64,000 nucleotides of DNA from NCBI GenBank assembly GCA_003254925.1, contig QANZ01031389.1:142484-206483 (forward strand). Direction: 5' to 3'. This DNA is from Chamaecrista fasciculata. Its lineage: Eukaryota > Streptophyta > Magnoliopsida > Fabales > Fabaceae. Under the pieces are notes generated by a model. It was not told where the DNA came from and made no database searches. It saw nothing but the letters and a program-made list of their open reading frames with translations. Of this stretch, positions 18,427-28,222 are shown piece after piece (the stretch's first letter is position 1; the number at the start of each line of letters is the position of its first letter). The translations under genes and the position numbers were made by a program.

Positions 18427-21400
18427 ATGGGAAAAATAATGGCTGTTTCTACAGCCAAGGTCACCTTACTATTAATGGCTGTGTTGGCCATTACAATTCC
18501 ATGCCTCGAAGCTAACATTGGAGAGTTTGACGAATATCTCCGAGAGAAAGCCAAGCAAGCCCGCAGAGCAGCTCTTGAAGCCTTCGAGCCCAACCCTTTG
18601 AATGTCACGTCCGAGATCAATAAGCATGTTCACTTGTACGTTAACTATTTAATTTCTAAACTCTTGGGTTTCAAAATTTTTAGTTTCTACTTTTGTCAGA
18701 GATATAATTCTGTTCAAAATAGTATCAGCTATTAAATAAAGGCATTTCTCTTCGTCAAAATTCATATTTCAACTTATTTGGTGATAAGAGATTGGTTTCT
18801 TCCACTAACAATTTGGATCCTCGATCTACAATAGAGTTTTCCGTGTTGTTTGTGTAGTTTAAAAATCTATAGAAATTAAATATGTCTCATAAATGCTAAT
18901 ATTTTCTATCTCTACCTCTACTTGTAAATTTGGATATTTTACAGTGTGATTTAAATGCACTTAGTGGGATTTAAAGATCATAAAAAGAGTACTAATTTCA
19001 TCCCAAACTTTATATCAACTGTCAATTTTGTCCCCAAATATTTTATATTTTGGCTAATTTTAACCTTTGACTAACTTTTTTCAATAAATTAACGATAGAC
19101 TGCATCATATTTTTCAATAAATTAACTTTTTATTTTATATTATATATCATTAGTCATGTAGATTATGTCCTTAATATTTTTCTAAAATAAGAGCAAAGAA
19201 AATTGACTAAAATGTAAAATATTAAGGACGAAATTGACAATTGATATAAATTTTAAGAATAAAATTAGTGTTTTTGCCAATAACTTAGAGAGATAATACG
19301 AGTTAGAAAGAGAAAGATTGAGTTCAAAAATAATAAAATGTACGAGACTAATCTCCCTACTACACAAATTACATCATATATATATATGCCAAAAAAAAAA
19401 ATTGCATCTAATACATAATAAGGATCTGAATCATCTTCTTATCCCTCTCTAAAATGCATAGGACCAAATATCATACTTGAAACTTGAAAGCATCTAAATT
19501 CTTCAGACTCAATTAATCCTTCTTGGTTGTTCTTGTATTTGAATAAATTTCATAAATTTGGGTGGTAGATATTTATTTATATTATATGACTTCAACCCTT
19601 TATTGTCGTTCATATTTAAAACTATAGTTTATGAAATAAAAAAAAATATAATTAATAATTAGAGGAAAATTACTATTTGATCCCTTTTTTTTTACTAAAT
19701 TAACAATTTAGTCCCTCATTTATTTTACAAATATATTTATTATTGATTGGGTTGGATATTGCATTGCAGGGTAGTAAACGACGTGAAAAACGGCACAAGG
19801 AGGGACTTGGGTGAGAAGAAGAAATACAAGGGACCATGCAAGGTGACCAACCCAATCGACAGTTGCTGGAGGTGCGACCCAAACTGGGCCAAGGACCGTT
19901 TCAAGCTAGCCAAATGCGCCATGGGGTTCGGCCGCAAGGCCACCGGCGGCTTAGGCGGCAAGATCTACACGGTCACCGACGACAGCGACGACGAAGTCAT
20001 GGATCCCAAACCGGGAACCTTAAGATACGGCGTCATCCAAAAGGAGCCTTTATGGATCATCTTCGCCCACGACATGGTCATCAAGTTGAATCAAGAATTG
20101 CTAGTAGGTTCCCATAAGACCATTGATGGACGTGGTGCCAATGTTCAAATAAAAGCTGGTGCTGGCATCACTTTACAGTTTGTGGAGAATGTCATCATCC
20201 ATGGCCTTCGTATTCGTAACATTAAGTCCACAAGGGGTGGCCTTGTTAGGGACTCTGTGGACCATATTGGGCTTAGGACTAAAAGTGATGGTGATGGGAT
20301 TGGTCTCTTTGGTGCCACTAATGTTTGGCTTGATCATCTTTCTTTGGCTGATTGTGAGGATGGGCTTATTGATGTCATCATGGGTTCTACTGCTGTTACC
20401 ATCTCTAACTGCCACATGACCAAACATAACGACGTACGTGCATAATTAACTAACTAATTTACTTAATTCTTAATTAATTTTATTATTTTAAATTAGGCCA
20501 ACATATACTTTTAGTCTCATCACTTTTACTCAAGTCTCAATTTGCTCCCATAACTTTTTTTGTTACATTTTTTGTTTCATATCTTTTGCTCATTTTGTAG
20601 ATCTGGTCTCGTGTTGTACATTTAGTCTCGTATTTTTTGTTCATTAGATTACATAATTGGTCCCATTTCTTTTCGTTAGGTTGCAAAATTGGTCTTATAT
20701 CTTTGGGTCAAGTGCATAATTGGTCTCATGTCTTTGGGTTAAGTGCATAATTTGTCTTATATCTTTGGGTCAAGTGCATAATTAGTCTCATATCTTTGGT
20801 CAGGTGGGACTCACAGTGAAACTTTTTGCAAATATATGAGACTAATTTTGCAACCTAATCAAAAGATTTAGGACAAAAAGTGATATATGACGAAATCTAC
20901 AAGTTGAGCCAAAGATATGGACCAAAAGTGCAACAAAGACTAAATTGATAGTTGAGAAAAAGTTATGAGACAAAAAGTGCATTTTAAGCTTTAAATTATA
21001 ATGAAATTAAATCCATAAATGAATGCAGGTAATGTTGTTTGGAGCTGGGGAAGCCTACACCGGTGACAAAGTGATGCAGATAACAGTTGCGTTTAACCAC
21101 TTTGGTAACGGATTGATACAGAGAATGCCACGTTGCAGATACGGTTGGATCCACGTGGTGAACAATGATTACACGCATTGGATCATGTATGCTATTGGAG
21201 GGTCATCGAATCCGACTATACTTAGTCAGGGAAATCGGTTCATTGCTCCTAACAACGACGCGGCTAAACTTGTGACTAACAGAGTGAATACGCCAGAATC
21301 TGCGTGGAAGGATTGGCAATGGCAGACGCAGAACGACTTGTTCCTAAACGGTGCCGTTTTTGTGCCCTCCGGTAAGCCTATATGTCTGGATGCAATCGGT

Positions 21401-21496
21401 AAGGAGAGTTTTATTCAACCCAAACCCGGAGCCGATGCGCCCTTGATTTCCAGCTTTTCGGGTAAACTCAGTTGCAAGATCGGCAAGCCCTGTTAA
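18427..21496 (+). CDS. Secreted pectate lyase (polysaccharide lyase family 1)
   Basis: Three exons, 18427-18635, 19770-20433 and 21029-21496, encode 446 residues. A signal peptide ([20 protein letters not shown].., likely cleaved after PCLEA) is followed by the helical N-terminal module typical of plant pectate lyases of the LAT56/LAT59 type ([20 protein letters not shown]). The PL1 beta-helix follows, with [20 protein letters not shown], the Ca-binding region [17 protein letters not shown] (about 253-269) and [11 protein letters not shown] with the catalytic-type Arg323/Arg326. It ends with a Cys-containing tail [10 protein letters not shown]. The enzyme cleaves de-esterified homogalacturonan by Ca-dependent beta-elimination in the cell wall. 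All key residues are present. Family members with this N-terminal module are often pollen or floral, but expression cannot be read here. Both introns carry fold-back MITEs. Confidence 0.93.
18978..19278. mobile_element. Fold-back element in pectate lyase intron 1
   Basis: The left side (AGTACTAATTTCATCCCAAA, then TATCAACTGTCAATTTTGTCC) is the inverted complement of the right side (GGACGAAATTGACAATTGAT, then AATAAAATTAGTGTTTTTGCC). It lies wholly in the intron between 18635 and 19770. Boundaries are approximate and no target duplication was found. Confidence 0.65.
20496..20989. mobile_element. Fold-back MITE with 9-bp target duplication in pectate lyase intron 2
   Basis: The flanking direct repeat TTTAAATTA lies at 20487-20495 and 20990-20998. 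The ends are inverted (GGCCAACATATACTTTTAGT against the complement of the right end). The interior repeats TTGGTCTCATATCTTTGG phrases in both orientations. The 9-bp duplication suggests a Mutator-type transposase in trans. Confidence 0.75.
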
Positions 21497-23140
21497 TTAT
21501 TATTGTTAATTCATTTCATTAATTAATCGTCCGGGGATCGATGAAACCCACACTTTAATTTGTAGAGGATGATTTCATGATATATGCATGATGCCTTCAC
21601 CAATATTTTGTTAAATTCATCAGAGGAAAACTTGTTGCATGCTTGGATAAGTAGGAGAAACCAAAATATGTCATGCATGGATCGGAAAAAAACTGGGTTC
21701 CATATGTCTTTTTAGTTTTCTTATGTTTATTTTTCCTTATATATATATTCTCTTGTTTTCATGTCCTTTAATTTGTACGCTGCCATCATCAGTTAATGAT
21801 TCACATTATTTATGGTATGATTCTTTTTCCCAAAACTATACTTTTTTTAACTCTCATAATCCAAATACCTTAAAATAGATTTGGCCAAAAAAAAAAAAAT
21901 ACCTTACAATAGTACTACTATCTTATTTTTCTTTTTTGTCAATAAACAATTTCAATACCCCACGAGCTTTTGCAATGCTTACCGAAAATCTCCTATATTA
22001 AGCCTTCACTTTTGGTGACACAATAAAAACATATACAAATCAAAATAAAATGCAACACACCTCTTTACGATAAGTGATGGAAGATAGAAATTTTACATCT
22101 TTGTCACATTTGACATGTTACATTTTATAAAAAAGGATAAGATGATTATATTGAGAGGCAACGCATTTCTTAATCTTCTCCAAAGATTATGTCCCTACCT
22201 GTCTTTGTCCTTCAAATGTGCTCCAATTTGGCAATTTTAATAATTGGTAATATGATTTGTTAGGACTGATATTGTTGAACAAAGATAGAAGATAGAGAAT
22301 AAATCATATTGAGAAGAAAAGGACTGCTACTGTAGAACAAATAAGTAATTAATAAGGGTATCTTTGGATTAGAGATTAAGGATGAGAAGGGGAAGGAAGT
22401 GGGGAGATTTAAGACATTTTCCAATTGTTTGGAAAGTTTATAATTGGAGGGAAAAATTGAAAGATTAAAAGTTAATCCTTCATTCTATAAATCTATTTGC
22501 AAATTTTAAATACCTAAATTTGGGACATTTTAAAAGATGAGTTTTTTTCCAAACAAATGAGAGAATAAAAGGAGATTAATCTCCCCTCCCTCCTCTCTTT
22601 CCAATTGTCCAAAAAAACTTTTAAGATATGTTTAATTTAAATATGTTTATATCGAAATTAAATAAGAAAAGAGAATGAGCGATCAAGAAGAAGAGAATAA
22701 AAAATTAACTTTAAATAAAAAAAAAAGAGACATCATTTTATTTTGATAGTTTTTAGCGAGCTTCCCAATTCTTTAAAAATTGTAGTTTACATGGTTAGCC
22801 CACTCAATTGATGCAAAACAGTAACATAATGACTCATGCCAAATTTCAATTGAACTAATCACAATAGTTTATGTTATGAAAAGTAAGGAAGTATTGATTG
22901 GCTTGGTCATAACTCTACATTTACACAAATCGGGCAGGTTTCAATTGGATCTGGCATTTGGGTAAAGTTATCCGATCCTTAAAATATCATAATTCTCAAT
23001 TATTTAATCATTCGACCAAATTTAAAACTCCAAAAGAAATATAAGTTAAATACAAATTTTAGAATTAAAAATTATAGAATAAATTTAAATTTATGGATTA
23101 AATCTTAAAATTTTTTAAAAACTAAATTATATATTTTTTA
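21497..23140. other. Spacer downstream of pectate lyase
   Basis: No gene seen. It contains the pectate lyase 3' untranslated region, one micro-insertion (21879-21896, listed separately) and a purine-rich segment at 22350-22640 starting GGGTATCTTTGGATTAGAG, which looks like a diverged MITE with weak inverted similarity between its ends. The rest is AT-rich. Confidence 0.5.
21879..21896 (+). mobile_element. Micro-retroposon: 18 nt with GGCC(A)n, 16-bp target duplication
   Basis: AAATACCTTAAAATAG (21863-21878) is repeated as AAATACCTTACAATAG (21897-21912), one mismatch. The insert between them is ATTTGGCC followed by A residues. A long direct repeat around a short sequence with an A tail is the product expected of target-primed reverse transcription. 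Confidence 0.7.
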
Positions 23141-23758
23141 GGCAAAATAACCTTTTGTGTCCCTAACGTTTGTAGTGATTTTCAGTTATGTCCCTAACGT
23201 TTTATTTGTGTCAGTTGTGCCCCCATGTGAAATGTTAGTTTCAATTATGCCCCCAATTTCAATCATCCACAAAAAAAACACTATTTTCGCACTATTTGAG
23301 CTCGGTTTTGNCCCCCAATTTCAATCATCCACAAAAAAATACTATTTTCGCACTATTTGAGCTCGGTTTTGATCAGATTTTATATGGGTTTTAATTTTCG
23401 GACATCACAAACTTGATTTCTTGGATCAATTTCAAAGATTAAGTTCAAAATAGCCCCAAATTCGAAGAAAATCGGACCCGATGAACCCCAAAAAGGATCA
23501 AAACGAATTTTTTTTTCAAAATTTCCATGTGCAAAATGATCCTTAGGAGCCGAAAATAAGTACCCATAAACTCATTTATCAAAACAAACTAAAATGAACA
23601 CAGATCGAAGCTCAAAAGTTTCAAAAAACGGTACACTAACGAGGGTGGCATAATTGAAACTAATGTTTCACATTGGGGGCACAACTGACACAAATGAAAC
23701 GTTAGGGGCATAACTGAAAATCACCGTAAACGTTAGAGACACGAAAGAGTGTTTTGCC
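23141..23758. mobile_element. Fold-back MITE with 9-bp target duplication (GTCCCTAACG family)
   Basis: TATTTTTTA flanks the element at 23132-23140 and 23759-23767. The left arm starts GGCAAAATAACC and carries GTCCCTAACGTTT phrases; the right arm is its inverted complement and ends GAGTGTTTTGCC. The loop includes a 62-bp direct duplication around an N at 23311, probably an assembly artefact. No transposase is seen. Confidence 0.8.
23249..23371. repeat. About 60-bp duplication around N at 23311
   Basis: CCCCCAATTTCAATCATCC and the following sequence up to GAGCTCGGTTTTG occur immediately before and after the N. Same pattern as the single-N duplications at 617, 49082, 55703 and 56811. Confidence 0.8.
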
Positions 23759-23939
23759 TATTTTTTAATTACTTAAAAAGACTGATTCGTTAATTTAATA
23801 TTAAATTTATTTTTTTTTTGGTTACATAAATTTAAAAATTAAATAATAAATTTTCTCATTTGCAAATTATAATATAGATCATCATTTATCAGGCTAGAAA
23901 AAAAATTTATAGTATATAGATATAGATATAGAGACCCTT

Positions 23940-24154
23940 CGAGGCAGAAAATACGTGGCGCTGCTTTCACCGCTAGATGAAGCCAACAGTCTAGATTTGT
24001 TGGATTGCACGGAGCAGCTCATTCGCGCCATTACCCTCTTATGCCCATCGCGCACCGTTTTGTGTCTTATAAATTCCCTTCGCAGCGCCAATACCTCATT
24101 CTCCAAACCACTCTTCCTCGTGTTACCTTTCACTGCTTTCGACCTTTCTCAGCT
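23940..24154 (+). promoter_or_regulatory. SSRP1-type promoter and 5' UTR with an E2F-like site
   Basis: The segment before the SSRP1-like start codon is GC-richer than its surroundings. It has TTCGCGCC, an E2F-type site, at 24022-24029 and TATAAAT at 24068-24074, 81 bp before the ATG at 24155. It appears to be a copied promoter fragment of an SSRP1 gene; whether it still drives transcription is unknown. Confidence 0.5.
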
Positions 24155-24208
24155 ATGACGGACGGTCATCTCTTCAACAACATCACTCTTGGTGGCCGTG
24201 GAGGCACT
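24155..24208 (+). pseudogene. SSRP1: First coding exon of SSRP1 (FACT complex subunit), isolated fragment
   Basis: The exon encodes MTDGHLFNNITLGGRGGT and ends at a GT donor (24209). This matches the start of plant SSRP1, the HMG-box subunit of the histone chaperone FACT. The second SSRP1 exon (NPGxL..) and everything after it are absent; the next recognisable coding sequence at 24954 belongs to GUF1. The donor is in phase 0, while the first GUF1 exon requires another phase. A spliced fusion would therefore read VWLPRLIAHGCF and stop after 16 codons. This is a fragment, not a working SSRP1 gene. Confidence 0.75.
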
Positions 24209-24953
24209 GTGAGTTCTTTTTATTCTTCGCCATCACTTTGTTTCTTCGATTCCTAATCGTTTCCTGTATTTTTCACGTTTTTTAAAATTACTTTTCATGG
24301 CCCGTGATGAAAAGTGTTTTTTTTTCTAATGTCTTACTGATACCCTAATTCAATTTTGGTTCAGTATGCCCTAGTTTTATTTTCCTTTTTTTATCAGTGA
24401 TTTTGATTTTGATTTTGGTTGTAAAGGTGAGAGAGTCACTAATTTGTGATGTCGCTGGATTTTCTTAACCCCAATAATGTTTCCATCGAAGTTTATGAAA
24501 CTTTTCGAGTCTTATGGTCTGATATGTTGAAAGTGAAAACTGTTGATGGGAGCATGATTTCGTGGCCTTTTGGTTTTCCTTTTCATCGTCTAAAACCCTA
24601 CAAGATTATCCGTCGTTAGTTAATTTATGCATCAAAGTAGAGAGTAAATCATTTATGTTTTTTTTATTTGTTTCCCCAGCTCTCCATCTGAAACCTAACC
24701 CGACATTGTTGGGTGCTTCATATGAAAGTCTTACAAATAAACAAGCCTCTACTTTCGTCGTTTCTTTCCTCCTCCTCCTTCTTCTTCTTCTTCTTTCTTT
24801 TTTTAATTTTTTCAATTATTTTTTTTAAATAAGGAATACTATAGAAATTCTCTTAAAAGAATGGGATGATTTTCTTCCTCTAAATTTAGACATTTAATAG
24901 GCTAAGGCTTCACATAAGATAACTTTCTTACATTTCTATTGATCTACAAGCAG

Positions 24954-27771
24954 GTGTGGCTTCCTAGGCTTATTGCACATGGATGTTTTTCGCCAGTGGC
25001 TTGAACAGGTAACATAACTGATGCAGGATTCGTAAAAGGGAAAAAGAAATGAGGGGTGGGGTGGTGGTGGGGCAGGAAAAGGAAGGGACAGTAGAAGTAT
25101 GAAAGGGAAAGAGGGAGAAAAAAGGAAGAGGGATAAAGAAGAAAAGTAACATAATTCAAGGCTAACTTACCAAACCTGAGAGGGTTTGATATAGCTAGAG
25201 AGCCCAATTCAAAACTAGTAAAAGCATAAAAACAACTTTCAACACAAGAAAAACAACTTCCTACACAACGTACAATAAAGGCAATGGTTAAATTTTAAGA
25301 TCTAGTATTTCCCAGGTAGTATTAATACATTTCTTTGGTCAGTGGTTGCCACTTCCCTGCACCCCTTTTTGCCCATCCCTTGGCCTAGACATTCATAATC
25401 CCTCTATTATTTTATTTATCCAGTCATGCATACTGCCTTTTGCCCATCCCCTGGCCCAAACATTCATAATAACTCTATTGTTTTATTTCTCTTTGTTTTA
25501 TCAATCATACATACTGAGGGTCCATCAGATTGATTGTTTTTCTTCCTCCTATAATGTTTTCCAAGGTTTCCATCAATAACCATCTGTTGCAACCATTTAA
25601 TAACTGAGTCTATGGTGAAGATATATGAAATGGCAAAACTTCCCAAATTTCTTGGTTTATGTGCCACATATTATCTATGTGAATTTGCCTTGCAACTTAC
25701 CTTGCAAAACTTTGCTTGTATGCAAAAATTTTGGAAAATCACTAGTTGGTTTTCTAATACCTAGTAACAGGAGTATGGAGCTCATGTTATCTCGACAGTA
25801 CCTACAGTGCCATACATATTTGAGTATGCTGATGGAAGGTAGATCCTACAACTATGTATGCTAAAATGTCATATTAAGTTCCTATGATTCACTCATATTA
25901 TGGTGTGCTTTTCCAGCAAATTGCACATTGAGAATCCTGCCAAATTACCCTCAAATCCCATGCAACATGTGACAGCCCGTTGGGAACCCACAGTGATTGC
26001 TACAATCATCACTCCTAGTCAGTAAGCTCTAATAAACCCTGGAAAGTAATAATATGATGCTTTCAAAGCTATTATTTACACAATCTTCGTATGGCTGATC
26101 AAAGGTACATGGGGCCTGTTATGACCCTTTGCTCTGAGCGAAGAGGCCAACAACTGGAGTACACATTCATTGACAGGTTTTTTTTCCTTCCAAATTTTGC
26201 ATTCTAATTCTAATTTCTAATCATTTAAACAATGTAATAGGAGTATAGGACTTATCATGAAAAGGTGATGCAATTTTCACTGGATAAGAAGCTCAATCTG
26301 GCTAGAGTTCCATAAACATTTCTCTTTTTTTCTTTTTTACTTGAAATTTACTAAATTTGCATAATTGAAACTCATTATTTTTGTCTCTGCAATCAACGGG
26401 CGTTCATGAAGTATCGCATGCCTCTAAGGGAAATCGTTGTTGACTTTTACAATGAACTAAAGATGATAACATCAGGCTATGCTTCATTTGATTATGGGGA
26501 GGATGCTGAGTAAGTACTTTTTTTCCCCAATTTTAATTCTTTTGTCTAATTATCGTTTGTAGCCTATTACTACCTACTCTGTACAATTATGAAGCATTTT
26601 AATGGAAAAATGGTTCCATGCTTGTATCAGGTACATATGGGGTACCAGTACTCGAGTGATGTGAAATACATACTCCATATGTACTTTTTGTGAAACATGG
26701 CTTCATTTTTGTTTAACTCTGTTTTTGCTGTTTTGGTTTGGTTGTTTAATTATTGATCAATTACTATATATTATATTTATTTATGGGTAAATTGCAATTT
26801 GGTACCCTGTGGTTAGGGGCGGTTCCCCTTTGGTACCCTGAAAGAAAAATTTTTGCATTGTGGTACCCCGTGGTTTGCTCCGTTAGCGATTTGGTACCCT
26901 GAGGTTTTTTTCNAGTAAAGGGAAAGGACTTAAACGCATAAGAGAAGACTTTTTGGGAGATTTTTGACATTTTAACTAACATTTGCCGTTAAATCCTAAC
27001 GGAAAAAAACCTCAGGGTACCAAATCGCTAACGGAGCAAACCACGGGGTACCACAATGCAAAAATTTTTCTTTCAGGGTACCAAAGGGGAACCGCCCCTA
27101 ACCACAGGGTACCAAATTGCAATTTACCCTTTATTTATTGTTAGTTCATTTATGTAAATGTTGCCACACCCATATCTATTCTTTATGAGATTTGTTGTAT
27201 CATGTTTCTCTATCTGTACCTGTGCTCGTATCTATGCAACAAAGTTGTAAAATGTTAATATGCGATATTTTATTTAGATTTTAATAGTTATTATGCGATA
27301 ATTTAGCTAGGTGTTAAAAACCAATGTCACTTGGAAAAAAAAGAGTAAGCTATTGGCCAAATCATAACTATATACTTCTTGGCTGTTGTGTCAAATTGTG
27401 TCATCAAGTTATACTCTAGTAATAGAAAGTTTGGAGTGGAATGCTTCCTAGCTTATAATATTTGAGGGGTTTAAAATTACTGTTATCAACAGTCTGATCT
27501 GGTTAAACTCGATATTCTCTTGAATGGACAACCCGTTGATGCAATGACAACCGTTGTTCATCAAATGAAAGCATACCGTGTAGGGCGTGAATTGGTGCAT
27601 AAATTGAGGAAAGTTATAGACAGGTATTCGTTTGGTTCAAAGAAAAAAATTACTGGTTTCAAACTTGTGCTTTAAATCAACTGATCCCAATATTTTCTAA
27701 TTTCTTAGCAGGCAACAATTCGAGATAATACTACAAGTGGCTATTGGATCTCAAATCATAGCAAGGGAGAC
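24954..27771 (+). pseudogene. GUF1: GUF1/EF4 (LepA)-like translation factor, internal fragment
   Basis: Exon-like blocks at 24954-25008, 25771-25838, 25917-26021, 26105-26176, 26393-26509, 27484-27623 and 27712-27771 encode parts of the mitochondrial GUF1 homologue in order: [107 protein letters not shown] (here DILLNG reads DILLNG) and QQFEIILQVAIGSQIIARET. GUF1 promotes ribosome back-translocation in mitochondria. The G domain and the C-terminal domain are missing. Two acceptors are damaged: GCAA instead of GCAG at 26389-26392, and TG|T instead of AG|G before 27484. The frame within blocks is still open, so the loss is fairly recent. A perfect fold-back element sits in one intron. Confidence 0.8.
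26785..27129. mobile_element. Perfect fold-back element, GGTACC phrase family, 9-bp target duplication
   Basis: Arms 26785-26912 and 27002-27129 are inverted copies with no mismatch seen over 128 bp. TTTATTTAT flanks both sides (26776-26784 and 27130-27138). Each arm contains four spaced variants of TTTGGTACCCTGTGGTT, and the termini are GGGTAAATTGCAATTT. The loop is about 90 bp with an N at 26913. Arm identity implies a very recent insertion. The transcript would form a long perfect hairpin, a likely small-RNA source. Confidence 0.88.
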
Positions 27772-27951
27772 GTAAGTTTTTAGTATTGCTAGTGTATTTA
27801 TTGGCAACAGATTCGTTGGAGATTGGAACCATGTGTTTCGTTACGCAAATCAGAGTCTTATTGATATTTAAGTCTCTTCTAAATATGAAAAAAGAAGAGA
27901 CTTAAATTATCAAAATTGACTGATGCACAATTCATGTTGCACAGTTAACAG

Positions 27952-28222
27952 TTTGGCTCAATCGATGAAGAAAGTAATTCAAGCTTTGAGATAATTGGTG
28001 GTGAGAACAAGTTTAAGAATTGTCGGAATTGCATGAGTTGTGTCGAAGAACAAGATTTCCACAATTCTGGCAATCTTGAATCAGATGGTTTTTATGGGGT
28101 CACACAGGGTCATGAATGAAGTTGGGTTGAGGAAGACCCCTACAGCCCAACATGGAGATTGGAGAGGCCGCCATCCCGACAAACACTATGATTTCTTTAA
28201 GTCCAAAAAAAGTAAAACATAG
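27952..28222 (+). pseudogene. Unidentified exon-like ORF fragment, possibly frameshifted
   Basis: After a good acceptor (AACAG at 27947-27951) a frame stays open for 55 codons, with a non-repetitive composition (FGSIDEESNSSFEIIGG, then NCRNCMSCVEEQDFHNSG) and a stop at 28117-28119. A second frame then continues to a stop at 28222 with HGDWRGRHPDKHYDFFK. The switch suggests an old frameshift in one coding exon. I do not recognise the protein. Its position after the truncated GUF1 blocks suggests a third captured gene fragment, but it may instead belong to an unrelated decayed gene. Confidence 0.35.

Noticed and set aside
24562-25207. Several low-complexity frames on both strands between the SSRP1 and GUF1 pieces
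   Set aside because: Pyrimidine- or purine-rich intron sequence; the only supported coding block there is 24954-25008.
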